Notes: generated by a model from the sequence alone, not told the origin. A stretch of 64,000 nt of DNA from Paraburkholderia sp. BL9I2N2 (GCF_004339745.1 NZ_SMGP01000005.1:1-64000), one strand, 5' to 3'. Shown: positions 8,506 to 18,303, counted from the first letter of the stretch. A program made the numbers and translations.

Positions 8506-9516
8506 ATGACTGAACAGAATCGCGATCTCGTGCTCGTCACCGGCGCTTCCGGCTTCGTCGGCTCGTCGGTGGCGCGCATCGCGCAACAGAAAGGTTTCAA
8601 GGTGCGTGTGCTGGTGCGCGCCACCAGTCCGCGTCAGAACGTCGAGTCGCTGGACGCGGAGATTGTGATCGGCGATATGCGCGACGAAGCGTCGATGCGC
8701 AACGCGCTGCGCGGCGTGCGCTATCTGCTGCACGTGGCCGCCGACTATCGTCTGTGGGCGCCTGACCCGAGCGAAATCGAGCGCTCGAACCTCGAAGGCA
8801 CCGAGGCGACCATGCGCGCGGCGCTGAAGGAAGGCGTCGAGCGCATCGTCTACACGAGCAGTGTGGCCACGCTGAAAGTGACCAGTTCCGGCCAGTCGGC
8901 CGATGAAACCTCGCCGCTCAAAGCCGATCAGGCGATCGGCGTGTACAAGCGCAGCAAGGTGCTGGCCGAACGCGCGGTGGAGCGGATGGTCGCCGAAGAC
9001 GGCCTGCCGGCGGTGATCGTCAATCCGTCCACGCCGATCGGACCGCGCGACGTCAAGCCGACGCCGACGGGACGCATCATCGTGGAAGCGGCGCTCGGCA
9101 AGATTCCGGCGTTCGTCGACACGGGCCTGAATCTCGTGCATGTGGACGACGTTGCGGCCGGCCATTTCCTCGCGCTCGAACGCGGCAAGATCGGCGAGCG
9201 CTATATTCTTGGCGGCGAAAATCTGCCGCTTCAACAGATGCTCGCGGATATCGCGGCGCTGACCGGCCGCAAGGCGCCGACGCTAAGCTTGCCGCGCTGG
9301 CCGCTCTACCCGCTCGCCATGGGTGCCGAAGCGGTCGCCAAGATCACGAAACGCGAACCGTTCGTCACCGTCGACGGGTTGAAAATGTCGAAGAACAAGA
9401 TGTATTTCACGTCGGCGAAAGCGGAACGTGAGCTTGGCTATCGCGCCCGGCCCTATCGCGAGGGCTTGAGCGACGCGCTCGACTGGTTCCGGCAAGCGGG
9501 CTATCTGAAGCCGTGA
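8506..9516 (+). CDS. hpnA: Hopanoid-associated sugar epimerase/dehydrogenase HpnA
   Basis: The product has 336 residues of the extended short-chain dehydrogenase fold. The NAD(P)-binding VTGASGFVGS is at 11-20, the catalytic Ser lies in YTSSVATL and YKRSK supplies Tyr147 and Lys151. It resembles dihydroflavonol-reductase-like proteins, and the strong match to HpnA rests on the ADYRLWAPDP segment and on the neighbouring hopanoid genes. HpnA is found in hopanoid clusters, but its reaction is not firmly known; a role in side-chain sugar chemistry has been proposed. It begins the cluster and is followed by a small gene of unknown function. Confidence 0.85.
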   Translation: MTEQNRDLVLVTGASGFVGSSVARIAQQKGFKVRVLVRATSPRQNVESLDAEIVIGDMRDEASMRNALRGVRYLLHVAADYRLWAPDPSEIERSNLEGTEATMRAALKEGVERIVYTSSVATLKVTSSGQSADETSPLKADQAIGVYKRSKVLAERAVERMVAEDGLPAVIVNPSTPIGPRDVKPTPTGRIIVEAALGKIPAFVDTGLNLVHVDDVAAGHFLALERGKIGERYILGGENLPLQQMLADIAALTGRKAPTLSLPRWPLYPLAMGAEAVAKITKREPFVTVDGLKMSKNKMYFTSAKAERELGYRARPYREGLSDALDWFRQAGYLKP

Positions 9517-9653
9517 TGTCTGCGTGAATAAGCGGCTCGCACCGGGCGATCCGGTGCAGCCGCAAGCATTTTGTTACAACGTCACTGTGTTAGCGACAGG
9601 TAAAAGCCTACGCGCAGCAGTTAAAATCGTGGGTCTTACCAGAGAAACCTCGC

Positions 9654-10190
9654 ATGAATCTTCACGAACAGCTCGGCGCACTCGAATTGGGCGTCGATCA
9701 GCTCATTCAGGCTGTCGTGGCCCCGCAGGCCGAAAACATCCCCGAGACACCCGTAGAGCACGCTGCGCCGCAAGCGCCGGCGCAGCAGGCCGCGTCCGAA
9801 TCCAATGCGGAAGCAACTGAGACCGAGGCGGTCGTCGTCGAAGACGAGGCGGCGGCTCCGAAGCTTCAGCCCACGCTCGAAATCAATCGCCCCGCGCAGA
9901 ACGAGATCACCATGACGATCGGCGGCCAGACGGTCGCGCTGCGCGCGGAGCAGATCGGCCAATTGATCGAAGAGTTGTCGAACGCCCGCGCGTCGATGAC
10001 GCCGGAACCGCCGCCGGGCATTCCGCCGGGCTGGCGCTTCGTGTCCACGAAAAATCCGGTCATGGCGGTGCAGAAGCAGTCGAACGGCGATCGTTTGCTG
10101 GTCATGCGCCACACCGGCCACGGCTGGGTACCGTTCACGTTCTCGCCCGACATGGTGATCCAGCTCTACATGATGCTCACCAAAGGCTGA
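9654..10190 (+). CDS. Conserved hypothetical protein within hopanoid cluster (178 aa)
   Basis: The ATG at 9654 is preceded by AGAGAAACC. The protein has a helical N-terminus (NLHEQLGALELGVDQLIQAVV) and a long Ala/Glu-rich linker to about residue 75. A folded C-terminal domain follows, with NEITMTIGGQTVALRAEQIGQLIEEL and PPGIPPGWRFVSTKNPVM. No signal peptide is seen. I do not recognise it as one of the named Hpn proteins. It is the last plus-strand gene before a terminator and the convergent hpnB. Confidence 0.6.
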   Translation: MNLHEQLGALELGVDQLIQAVVAPQAENIPETPVEHAAPQAPAQQAASESNAEATETEAVVVEDEAAAPKLQPTLEINRPAQNEITMTIGGQTVALRAEQIGQLIEELSNARASMTPEPPPGIPPGWRFVSTKNPVMAVQKQSNGDRLLVMRHTGHGWVPFTFSPDMVIQLYMMLTKG

Positions 10191-10194
10191 TGTG

Positions 10195-10223
10195 AAAAAG
10201 CGGCGCCGAGAGCGCCGCTTTTC
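10195..10223 (+). terminator. Rho-independent terminator
   Basis: The stem AGCGGCGC/GCGCCGCT (10199-10206 and 10212-10219) has A residues before it and TTTT after it. It can act in both directions between the convergent genes. Confidence 0.75.
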
Positions 10224-10251
10224 TATTCCGCTGCGATTGCTGACCGCTGCT

Positions 10252-11424
10252 TCAGCGTTCCTGCACCGGCGCCTGAACCCGCGCCTTCCATTGCCCGCCT
10301 TTGCCGCGCCAGTAGCGCACCGCCGACGCAAACGTCGCGCCGACATAGAACAACGCGACCAGCGGCAGAAACGGTGCCCACAGTGGTGAGCGGCGATAAT
10401 AGCTCAGCATCGGCGCATAAGCGCAGCACATGGCCGCCCACGCGAGCCACGCCGGCCAGCCCGTCGGACCGAGCACCAGTGCGGCCACCGGCGGCATCAG
10501 GTAAATGATCGCCATGCCGGCCAGCGTACCCGCCAGCAGCAGCGGCGAGTAATGCAACTGCGTGAAGGCGGTACGCGCGATCATGTTCCAGATCTCACGC
10601 CAGCTATCGTACGGACGCAGTGACACGCTGCGCGCCGCCACATCCAGCCGGATCGGATGACGCCCCGTGCCGCGATGCTTGATGCGCGCGGCGAGACTGC
10701 AGTCGTCGATCAACTCGGCGCGGATCGACTCGATGCCGCCCGCTTCTTCCAGCGCGCTATGGCGCACGAGCATGCAGCCGCCCGCGGCCGCCGCCGTACG
10801 ATTGCGCGGGTTGTTGACCCACGAGAACGGGTACAGCTTGGCAAAGAAGAAGACGAAGGCCGGAATCAGCGCCTTTTCCCAGAACGAATCGCAGCGCAAA
10901 CGCACCATCAGCGAGACGAGATCGCGCTGTTCCGCATCCGCACGCGCGACGAGTTGTGCGACCGCGTCGGCGGGATGGCCTATGTCGGCGTCGGTCAACA
11001 GAAGCAAGTCCGCGGACAAGCCGAGCGTGCGCACGGCCTCGATACCTTGCGACTGCGCCCACACCTTGCCGGACCAGCCCGGCGGCAGTGGCTTCGCGCT
11101 CAGCACGGTCAGACGGTCCGGGCATTGCAGCTGCAACGCGGCCGCGCGAGCGGCGTCGGCGGTGCCGTCGGTGCTGTGGTCGTCGACGACGATCACATGG
11201 AATTCGCCTTCGTAGTCCTGCTCAAGCAGCGTGGTGACCGCCTCGGCGATCACATCGACTTCATTGCGGGCCGGTACCACGGCCGCCACCGCCGGCCACG
11301 TTGCGCGCGGCTCGATGGTCAGCGGCGCAGCGGGGCGCGCGCGCCAGAAACCGCCGCGCGCAAACAGCAACACACACCAGATCAGCAAGGAGAGACACGA
11401 AAGAAGAAACAGAACCACCGCCAT
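10252..11424 (-). CDS. hpnB: Hopene-associated glycosyltransferase HpnB
   Basis: The product has 390 residues. An N-terminal membrane helix (VVLFLLSCLSLLIWCVLLFA) is followed by a GT-A-type family 2 glycosyltransferase domain with VVPARNE, VVDDHSTDGT, the DxD motif in LLLTDADIG and IDDCSLAARIKHRG. Two or three membrane helices form the C-terminus. Its start overlaps the hpnC stop by one base (TAATG), so the two are coupled. HpnB marks hopanoid clusters and was proposed to glycosylate the side chain. The donor and acceptor are not established. Confidence 0.85.
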   Translation of the reverse strand: MAVVLFLLSCLSLLIWCVLLFARGGFWRARPAAPLTIEPRATWPAVAAVVPARNEVDVIAEAVTTLLEQDYEGEFHVIVVDDHSTDGTADAARAAALQLQCPDRLTVLSAKPLPPGWSGKVWAQSQGIEAVRTLGLSADLLLLTDADIGHPADAVAQLVARADAEQRDLVSLMVRLRCDSFWEKALIPAFVFFFAKLYPFSWVNNPRNRTAAAAGGCMLVRHSALEEAGGIESIRAELIDDCSLAARIKHRGTGRHPIRLDVAARSVSLRPYDSWREIWNMIARTAFTQLHYSPLLLAGTLAGMAIIYLMPPVAALVLGPTGWPAWLAWAAMCCAYAPMLSYYRRSPLWAPFLPLVALFYVGATFASAVRYWRGKGGQWKARVQAPVQER

Positions 11425-12290
11425 TAAGCATTACCCTCGATTGAACGCGCTTGCACGCCGACGCGCCGCGACAGCCACATCACCACGGTGCGGGCCGCGA
11501 CGACGCACCAGTCAAACGTATTGAGCACCGGCCGCTCGTGAAACACGTCGTAGCCCGCCTTCTCGATCCGTTCGAGAAAGCGCAGGCCGCCGTGAACGGC
11601 GCCGCACAACTCGAGGCCCAGCCGCCCTGGAATTCGCAACGCGAGCGGCGCGCCGCGCACCAGCGTCTCACGGACGAAGGACACTTCGTGCGCCATGAGC
11701 GCCCGCCAGTCTTCGTCGGCGACACCGTTGGCGATGTGCGCCTCGGTCACGTTGAAGCGCCGCATATCGGCGCGCGGCAGGTACACGCGGTCCTTTTTCC
11801 AATCGGCGGAGACGTCCAGCCAGAAGCTGATCAACTGCGACGCCGTGCAAATCGCGTCGGCGTCGGCGAGATTTCCTGGCGTGGCCGCGCCGATCAGATG
11901 CAGCATCAGATGCCCGAGCGGGTTGGCCGAGTGGCGGCAGTAGTCGAGCAGCGCGGCGCGGTCGGCGTAACGACTGGTGTCGATGTCCTGGCCGCACGCG
12001 TGGAGCAGATCGTAGAACGGCGCGAGCGGCAGTTTATACTGTGCGACCACGCCGGCGAGCTTGCCGAACAGCAGCGGATGGACTGGCGCCGCGCGCCGCT
12101 CCGCTACCGCGTCGAGGCCCGCGCGGAAGTCGGCGAGACGGGCGTGCCGCTCGGTTGCGCTCCAGTCGCCTTCGTCGGCAATGTCGCCGGCCGTGCGGAC
12201 AACCTGGTAGATAATGCCGATCGGCGTGCGCAGCGCCTTTGGCAGCAACACGCTCGCGACCGGAAAGTTTTCGTATTGATCGACGTCCAT
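11424..12290 (-). CDS. hpnC: Hydroxysqualene synthase HpnC
   Basis: The product has 288 residues of the trans-isoprenyl-diphosphate head-to-head synthase fold. The opening DQYENFPVAS is characteristic of HpnC. The first Asp motif reads GDIADEGD, where I expect DDIADE from relatives; the second, DVSADWKKDRVYLP, is intact. HpnC converts presqualene diphosphate to hydroxysqualene, between HpnD and HpnE. It is the first gene of the hpnCB operon, divergent from ispH. Confidence 0.88.
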   Translation of the reverse strand: MDVDQYENFPVASVLLPKALRTPIGIIYQVVRTAGDIADEGDWSATERHARLADFRAGLDAVAERRAAPVHPLLFGKLAGVVAQYKLPLAPFYDLLHACGQDIDTSRYADRAALLDYCRHSANPLGHLMLHLIGAATPGNLADADAICTASQLISFWLDVSADWKKDRVYLPRADMRRFNVTEAHIANGVADEDWRALMAHEVSFVRETLVRGAPLALRIPGRLGLELCGAVHGGLRFLERIEKAGYDVFHERPVLNTFDWCVVAARTVVMWLSRRVGVQARSIEGNA

Positions 12291-12635
12291 CCAGCGAGCC
12301 TCGAAACCCTTTTGTAAGGCGGGCGCCCACGCGCCGCAGGACTACGTAGTTTAAGGGTTCCGTCAAACCGTTGCAGCGTGCAATCATTGCCACATCCACA
12401 TTGCCGCAACCAGCCGCTCAGGGCGCCGGGCATCGATCCGCTGCTGCGGCGTCTGCCCAACACCCGCCGGGCGCCGCCGAAGCAAAGCCGGCCTGATAGC
12501 GTTAGAATGCGCGTTTGGTTTTGCTGTACCGGCACGTCGCCGGGGCTCAAGACGTCAACTAATTAGATGGTCGCGGCGATAAAGTCATATTTACCGACTT
12601 CTTCGAAACCCGCGTCAGTCGGAGTTCGCCAACTT
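12291..12635. promoter_or_regulatory. Divergent promoter region hpnC / ispH
   Basis: These 345 bases lie between the starts of the divergent hpnCB and ispH-hpnH operons and hold no gene. A TAGAAT element at about 12503-12508 could be a -10 box for ispH, but I see no clear -35 at the right distance. Confidence 0.35.
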
Positions 12636-13580
12636 ATGCGAGTCATCCTTGCTCAACCCCGCGGCTTTTGTGCGGGTGTTGTTCGCGCAATCGAGATCGT
12701 CGATCGCGCGTTACAGCAACACGGCGCACCCGTGTATGTCCGCCACGAGATTGTTCACAATCGCCACGTGGTCGACAATTTGCGCCAGAAGGGCGCGCGC
12801 TTCGTCGAGGAACTCGACGAAGTGCCGCAGGGCGCCGTGGCGATTTTCAGCGCTCATGGTGTCGCTCAAACCGTGGAGCGTGACGCGCAAGCGCGGGGTC
12901 TCGACGTGCTCGACGCGACCTGCCCGCTGGTCACCAAGGTGCACGTGCAGGGCCGCCAATACGTCAGCGCCGGCCGCACGCTGATTCTGATCGGCCACGC
13001 CGGGCATCCGGAAGTGGAAGGCACGATCGGCCAGATTCCAGGCAAGGTGCTGCTGGTGCAGAGCGAGGCCGAGGTCGCGCATCTGGACCTGCCGCTCGAC
13101 ACGCCGCTCGCTTATGTCACGCAGACCACGCTGTCGGTGGACGACACGCGCGGCATTATCGACGCCCTGCTGCGCCGCTTCACCGACATCGTCGGTCCGG
13201 ATACGCGCGACATCTGCTACGCCACGCAGAACCGCCAGGCAGCGGTGCGCGAGTTGAGCAAACAGGTCGACGTGCTGCTGGTGGTGGGCGCAACCAATAG
13301 TTCGAACTCGAACCGGCTGCGCGAAATCGGCAGCGAAAGCGGCGTGGCGAGTTATCTCGTCGCCGACGGTTCGGAAGTGAAGCCGGAATGGTTTGCCAAC
13401 GTGCAAACGGTCGGCATCACGGCCGGTGCTTCGGCGCCGGAAGAGATGGTCAAAAACGTAATCGATGCGCTGAGCGCATTGGGGCCTGTCGATGTCACGA
13501 CGATGGCGGGCCGTGAAGAAAAAGTCGAATTCAAGTTGCCATCGAAGCTGATGCAACCACTCGCTGCACGCGAAGTTTAA
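12636..13580 (+). CDS. ispH: 4-hydroxy-3-methylbut-2-enyl diphosphate reductase IspH
   Basis: The product has 314 residues from MRVILAQPRGFCAGV. It is the last enzyme of the MEP pathway, reducing HMBPP to IPP and DMAPP with a [4Fe-4S] cluster. The three cluster ligands are Cys12, Cys96 in DATCPLV and the Cys in DICYATQNRQ. The proton-donor Glu in GHPEVEGT and the Thr in TQTTLS are also present. An upstream in-frame ATG at 12567 adds 23 unconserved residues. The pairing with hpnH suggests an additional ispH copy that boosts isoprenoid supply for hopanoids. That a second ispH exists elsewhere is inference. Confidence 0.92.
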   Translation: MRVILAQPRGFCAGVVRAIEIVDRALQQHGAPVYVRHEIVHNRHVVDNLRQKGARFVEELDEVPQGAVAIFSAHGVAQTVERDAQARGLDVLDATCPLVTKVHVQGRQYVSAGRTLILIGHAGHPEVEGTIGQIPGKVLLVQSEAEVAHLDLPLDTPLAYVTQTTLSVDDTRGIIDALLRRFTDIVGPDTRDICYATQNRQAAVRELSKQVDVLLVVGATNSSNSNRLREIGSESGVASYLVADGSEVKPEWFANVQTVGITAGASAPEEMVKNVIDALSALGPVDVTTMAGREEKVEFKLPSKLMQPLAAREV

Positions 13581-13590
13581 GGAGGACGTC

Positions 13591-14745
13591 TTGTCTATTC
13601 CGCTGCTACAGAAAGTCCGGGTCGGCGCATACATCATGCGTCAGCATCTGTCCGGGAACAAACGCTACCCGCTCGCCCTGATGCTGGAGCCGCTGTTCCG
13701 CTGCAATCTCGCCTGCAATGGCTGCGGCAAGATCGACTATCCGGATCCCATCTTGAATCAGCGTCTGTCGCTGGAAGAATGCCTCGGCGCTGTCGACGAA
13801 TGCGGCGCGCCGGTGGTGTCGATCGCAGGCGGCGAGCCGTTGCTGCATAAGGAAATGCCGCAGATCGTGAAGGGCATCATCGCGCGCAAGAAGTTCGTGT
13901 ACCTGTGCACGAACGCGCTGCTGATGGAAAAGAAGATGGACGACTACGAGCCGAATCCTTACTTCGTCTGGTCGGTTCACCTCGACGGCGATCAGCAGGC
14001 TCACGATCACTCGGTGTCGCAGGAAGGTGTGTACGACAAGGCTGTCGCCGCCATCAAGGAAGCGAAGCGCCGCGGTTTCCGCGTGAACATCAACTGCACG
14101 CTGTTCAACGACGCCGTGCCGGAACGCGTCGCCGCGTTCTTCGACACGCTGGGCCCGATGGGCGTGGACGGCATCACCGTCTCCCCGGGTTATGCGTATG
14201 AGCGCGCGCCTGATCAGCAGCACTTCCTGAACCGCGACAAGACCAAGCACCTGTTCCGCGAGATTTTCAAGCGCGGCAACAATGGCAAGAACTGGTCATT
14301 CAGCCAGTCGGGCATGTTCCTCGACTTCCTGGCCGGCAATCAGACATACGAGTGCACGCCGTGGGGCAACCCGGCGCGTACCGTGTTCGGCTGGCAAAAG
14401 CCGTGCTATCTGGTCGGCGAAGGTTACGTGAAGACCTTCAAGGAACTGATGGAAACCACGCAGTGGGAAAAATACGGCACGGGTAACTACGAGAAGTGTG
14501 CCGACTGCATGGTGCACTGCGGCTTCGAAGCGACCGCCGTGATGGATACGGTGGCGCATCCGCTGAAGGCGCTGAAGGTCAGCCTGCGCGGTCCGAAGAC
14601 GTCGGGCGCGTTCACCAAGGACATTCCTTTGGATAAGCAGCGTCCGGCCGAGTATGTCTTCTCCCGCCACGTCGAGATCAAGCTGGAAGAGATCAAGGTG
14701 TCCGGCAAGGGCAAGAAAGTGCAGACGGCGACGGCGGCACACTGA
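13591..14745 (+). CDS. hpnH: Adenosyl-hopene transferase HpnH (radical SAM)
   Basis: The product has 384 residues from a TTG start with a GGAGGACG ribosome binding site 10 bases after ispH. The radical-SAM cluster motif CNLACNGC supplies Cys38, Cys42 and Cys45, and AGGEPLLHKEM is the SAM-binding GGE motif. The C-terminal region carries extra cysteines (EKCADCMVHCGFE). HpnH adds a 5'-deoxyadenosyl radical to hopene (diploptene), giving adenosylhopane, the first step of extended hopanoids. It forms an operon with ispH and ends at a strong terminator. Confidence 0.93.
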   Translation: MSIPLLQKVRVGAYIMRQHLSGNKRYPLALMLEPLFRCNLACNGCGKIDYPDPILNQRLSLEECLGAVDECGAPVVSIAGGEPLLHKEMPQIVKGIIARKKFVYLCTNALLMEKKMDDYEPNPYFVWSVHLDGDQQAHDHSVSQEGVYDKAVAAIKEAKRRGFRVNINCTLFNDAVPERVAAFFDTLGPMGVDGITVSPGYAYERAPDQQHFLNRDKTKHLFREIFKRGNNGKNWSFSQSGMFLDFLAGNQTYECTPWGNPARTVFGWQKPCYLVGEGYVKTFKELMETTQWEKYGTGNYEKCADCMVHCGFEATAVMDTVAHPLKALKVSLRGPKTSGAFTKDIPLDKQRPAEYVFSRHVEIKLEEIKVSGKGKKVQTATAAH

Positions 14746-14788
14746 GCGGTCGATGGGGCGGTCTAGCACCGCCCCTGGTCGTGAATAC

Positions 14789-14828
14789 AAAAAAGCGCGG
14801 TGGCCAGCAAGCCACCGCGCTTTTTTTA
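14789..14828. terminator. Bidirectional terminator hpnH / hpnM
   Basis: The stem GCGCGGTGGC/GCCACCGCGC is flanked by an A run and a run of seven T residues, so it can end both the hpnH transcript and the convergent hpnM transcript. Confidence 0.85.
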
Positions 14829-14866
14829 TACCTCAGGCCTCACGCACGACGTCAGGCCATCAACCG

Positions 14867-15472
14867 TCACCCCGCGCTGCGCGCATTGTGAGCGGTCAAA
14901 AACTTGATCAACCCGTCGATGCCGCCTTTCGAAATCTGATCGGCGAATTGCGTCTGATACACCTGGATCAGCCAGGCGCCCATCATGTTGATGTCGTAGA
15001 CCTTCCAGCCGGCGGCACCCTTGGTCATGCGATAGTCGATCGCATCATCGCCGCCGTTGCTCAACACGTGCGACTGCACGACAACGTCTTTGGCGCCGGC
15101 CGGAACGTTGACCGGCAAGAACTTGAACTTCACGTCCTGATCACGCAGTTGCGACAGCGAGGCCGCATAAGTGCGCGTGAGCAGCAGCGTAAACTGCTCG
15201 TACAGCTGCTTTTGCTGATCGGGTGTCGCGGTAGCCCAAGCCTTGCCGACCGCGATCCGCGTGGTTCGCTGGAAGTCCGTGGCCGGCAGGAAGCGTGACT
15301 CGACCAGTTGGGTGATCTTCGCCATGTCGCCGCCGCGCGCCTGCGGGTCAGCCTTCATCGCGGCCACCGTGCCCTCGACAGCACTTTTTACAACCGCGTC
15401 GGGCGCGCTTTGCGCATATGCCGCGGTGGATACCACGGCCGCAGCCAGAAAAGCAGACAGATAACGTTTCAT
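14867..15472 (-). CDS. hpnM: Hopanoid-associated MlaC-family periplasmic protein HpnM
   Basis: The product has 201 residues from MKRYLSAFLAAAVVSTAAYAQ, a clear signal peptide; the frame continues upstream to 15517 without it. The MlaC/Ttg2D fold is recognisable from VESRFLPATDFQRTTRIAVGKAW, YEQFTLLLTRTYAASL and AGWKVYDINMMGAWLIQVYQTQF. MlaC proteins carry phospholipids across the periplasm, and HpnM is the homologue found next to hopanoid genes. It is divergent from hpnN, with which it shares a promoter region at 15473-15685. Confidence 0.85.
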   Translation of the reverse strand: MKRYLSAFLAAAVVSTAAYAQSAPDAVVKSAVEGTVAAMKADPQARGGDMAKITQLVESRFLPATDFQRTTRIAVGKAWATATPDQQKQLYEQFTLLLTRTYAASLSQLRDQDVKFKFLPVNVPAGAKDVVVQSHVLSNGGDDAIDYRMTKGAAGWKVYDINMMGAWLIQVYQTQFADQISKGGIDGLIKFLTAHNARSAG

Positions 15473-15685
15473 ACGCTCGACAGAACCTGAAAGAAGTAAG
15501 CGCCGCCGGGGTTGCAAGCACGCAGCGAACGCAGGATAGACCAGTATACCGAGATTGCGTTCCCGCCCCGAAGAGCGTCTGCGGGAGCCGCACTTGCTAC
15601 CGAACCGGAGACTGAGCCCTCCGGCTCTGTATACTTGTGCACTTTCGTCAAAAACAACAACCGTGATAAGGCCACGTTCGCCTAC

Positions 15686-18301
15686 ATGCTGAAGTCATCT
15701 ATTGTCCGTCTTGTCGCCTATTCAGTGCGTCATCCGATGAGGATCGTCGCGCTGTCGCTCGTGCTCGCCGTTTTGAGCGGTTTCTACGTTGTCTATAACT
15801 TCAAGATCAACACGGACATCAGCCGTCTCGTCGAGACGGACAAGCAATGGTCGTCGCTCGAAAATGCCATGGACCAGGCGTTCCCGGATCGCGGTCAAAC
15901 CGTGCTGGTGGTCGTCGAAGCGCGCGCGCCGGAATTCGCCGACGCCGCCGCGCAAGCCCTGACCACGGCGCTCAAGGCCGATCCGAAGGAGTTCGTAGCG
16001 GTTTCGCAGCCGGCCGGCGGTCCGTTCTTCGAACACAACGGCCTGCTGTTCCCGTCGACCGACGAAGTCATGTCGACCACCTCGCAGCTCGTCCAGTCGC
16101 GCCCGCTCGTCAACGCTCTCGCACACGATCCCAGCCTGACCGGCCTTGCCGGTACGCTGACCACGAGTCTGTTGCTGCCGCTTCAGCTGGGTCAGGTGAA
16201 GCTCGGTGACATGAGCCATCTGCTATCGCAAAGCGCGGCCACGCTCGACCGCGTGCTGGCCGGCCAGCCGGCCGCCTTCTCGTGGCGTGCGCTGGTCGAC
16301 AAGAGCGCGGCCACCGAGCCGGCGCGCGCCTTCGTCATCGTGCAGCCGGTCGTGAACTACGACGCGCTGGAGCCGGGCGCGACGGCCTCGAAGTCGATCC
16401 GCGACACCGCCGCCGCGCTGCACCTCGACTCGCGCTTCGGCGCCACTGTCCGTCTGACGGGCGAACAGCCGCTCGCGGACGAAGAGTTCGCGTCGGTCAA
16501 GGACGGCGCGGTGCTCAACGGCATCGGCACCTTCATCGTCGTGCTGATCATTTTGTGGCTGGCCCTGCGCTCGGGCCGCATGATCGCCGCCGTGTTCATC
16601 ACGCTGTTCGTCGGACTCGCGATCACCGCGGCGCTCGGCCTGATGCTGGTCGGTGCGCTCAACATGATTTCGGTCGCCTTCATGGTGCTGTTCGTCGGGC
16701 TCGGGGTCGATTTCGGCGTGCAGTTCGGCGTCAAGTATCGTGAGGAGCGCAATCGCGACAATCGTCTTTCCGCCGCGCTCATGCATACGTCGCACAGCAT
16801 CGGCGTGCCGCTCACGCTCGCGGCGGTCGCCGTCGCGTTGAGCTTCTTCTCGTTCCTGCCGACGGCTTATCGCGGCGTGTCCGAGTTGGGCGAGATCGCG
16901 GGCGTCGGCATGTTCGTCGCGTACTTCACCAACATGACGTTGCTGCCGGCCCTGCTGAAGATCTTCCGGCCGCCCGGCGAAGCCGGTTCGCCAGGCTTCA
17001 AGCGCCTCGCGCCCGTCGACGATTTCCTGGACCACCATCGCAAGCCGGTGCTGATCGGCACGCTGATCATCGTGATCGGCGCCACGCCCTTGCTCACGCA
17101 TTTGCGCTTCGACTTCAACCCGCTGCATTTGAAGGATCCACACACGGAATCGATGGCGACGCTGCTGTCGCTGAAGGATTCGCCGGAAGCGGCGGTCAAT
17201 AACGTGCATGTGCTGGCACCGTCGCTCGCCGACGCCGACCGCATGGCCGCGCGTCTGCGTACGTTGCCGGAAGTGGGCCGCGTCAATACGCTCGACACCT
17301 TCGTTCCCGCCGACCAGCAGCAAAAGCTGATGCTGATTGCGAGCGCCGCGCAGCAGCTGTTGCCCGCGCTGCAGCAACAACCCGCGCCACAAGCGACGGA
17401 CGCGGTGCGCGTCGCCGCGCTCAAGCGCGCGTCGAACCAGCTCTCGCTCGCCGCCGACGATCACCCGGGCCCAGGCGCCGCCGAAGCCAAGCATCTGTCC
17501 GCCACATTGCAGAAGTTAGCCGCCGCCGATGCGGCCACGCGCGATCGCGCCGAAACCGCGATGTCCGACACGCTGCGCATTGCGCTGAAGCAGTTGGCCA
17601 ACCTGCTGCAACCCACCGAGATCACCCGCGAGAATCTGCCCAAGGAAATCTCCAAAGGCTGGGTTTCGAAAGACGGCCGCGCCCTCGTCGACATCTCGCC
17701 GAAGGTGAAACCCGGCACCGATCCGAACGACGACGTCATGCTCGCGCACTTCGCCCACGCGGTGAAGAAGGCGGAGCCGGGCGCGATCGGCGGTCCGATT
17801 TCGATCCTGCATTCGGCCGACACCATCATCAAGGCGTTCCTGCAGGCCGCCGGCTACGCGCTCGTGTCGATTGCGATCCTGCTGTGGATCGCGCTGCGGC
17901 GCATCGGCGACATGTTGCGCACGCTGGTTCCGCTGCTGGTGTCGGCGCTCGTGACGCTCGAGTTGTGCGTGGTATTCGGCATGCCGCTGAACTTTGCGAA
18001 TATCATCGCTTTGCCGCTGATGCTCGGCGTCGGCGTAGCGTTCAAGATCTACTTCGTGATGGCGTGGCGCCACGGTCAGACTGGCCTCCTGCAGTCGAGC
18101 CTGACGCACGCTGTGCTGTTCAGCGCGGCGACCACGGCGACGGCGTTCGGCAGCCTCTGGCTGTCGCACCATCCGGGGACGTCCAGTATGGGGCGCCTGC
18201 TGGCGCTCTCGTTGTTCTGCACACTGATCGGCGCAGTGGTGTTTCAACCCGTGTTGATGGGCAAGCCGCGCTCACGTCGCGCGGAGCAAAAAGGAATATA
18301 A
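15686..18301 (+). CDS. hpnN: Hopanoid transporter HpnN (RND/MMPL family)
   Basis: The product has 871 residues from MLKSSIVRLVAYSVRHP. The layout is typical of the HpnN group of RND permeases: one N-terminal membrane helix (IVALSLVLAVLSGFYVVYNF), a periplasmic domain, a five- to six-helix bundle, a second periplasmic domain, and a final bundle (SIAILLWIALRRIGDM, FANIIALPLMLGVGVAFKIYF). HpnN moves hopanoids from the inner to the outer membrane. The mlaA gene starts 2 bases after its stop, and hpnM is divergent, so the three probably act together. Confidence 0.9.
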   Translation: MLKSSIVRLVAYSVRHPMRIVALSLVLAVLSGFYVVYNFKINTDISRLVETDKQWSSLENAMDQAFPDRGQTVLVVVEARAPEFADAAAQALTTALKADPKEFVAVSQPAGGPFFEHNGLLFPSTDEVMSTTSQLVQSRPLVNALAHDPSLTGLAGTLTTSLLLPLQLGQVKLGDMSHLLSQSAATLDRVLAGQPAAFSWRALVDKSAATEPARAFVIVQPVVNYDALEPGATASKSIRDTAAALHLDSRFGATVRLTGEQPLADEEFASVKDGAVLNGIGTFIVVLIILWLALRSGRMIAAVFITLFVGLAITAALGLMLVGALNMISVAFMVLFVGLGVDFGVQFGVKYREERNRDNRLSAALMHTSHSIGVPLTLAAVAVALSFFSFLPTAYRGVSELGEIAGVGMFVAYFTNMTLLPALLKIFRPPGEAGSPGFKRLAPVDDFLDHHRKPVLIGTLIIVIGATPLLTHLRFDFNPLHLKDPHTESMATLLSLKDSPEAAVNNVHVLAPSLADADRMAARLRTLPEVGRVNTLDTFVPADQQQKLMLIASAAQQLLPALQQQPAPQATDAVRVAALKRASNQLSLAADDHPGPGAAEAKHLSATLQKLAAADAATRDRAETAMSDTLRIALKQLANLLQPTEITRENLPKEISKGWVSKDGRALVDISPKVKPGTDPNDDVMLAHFAHAVKKAEPGAIGGPISILHSADTIIKAFLQAAGYALVSIAILLWIALRRIGDMLRTLVPLLVSALVTLELCVVFGMPLNFANIIALPLMLGVGVAFKIYFVMAWRHGQTGLLQSSLTHAVLFSAATTATAFGSLWLSHHPGTSSMGRLLALSLFCTLIGAVVFQPVLMGKPRSRRAEQKGI

Positions 18302-18303
18302 GC

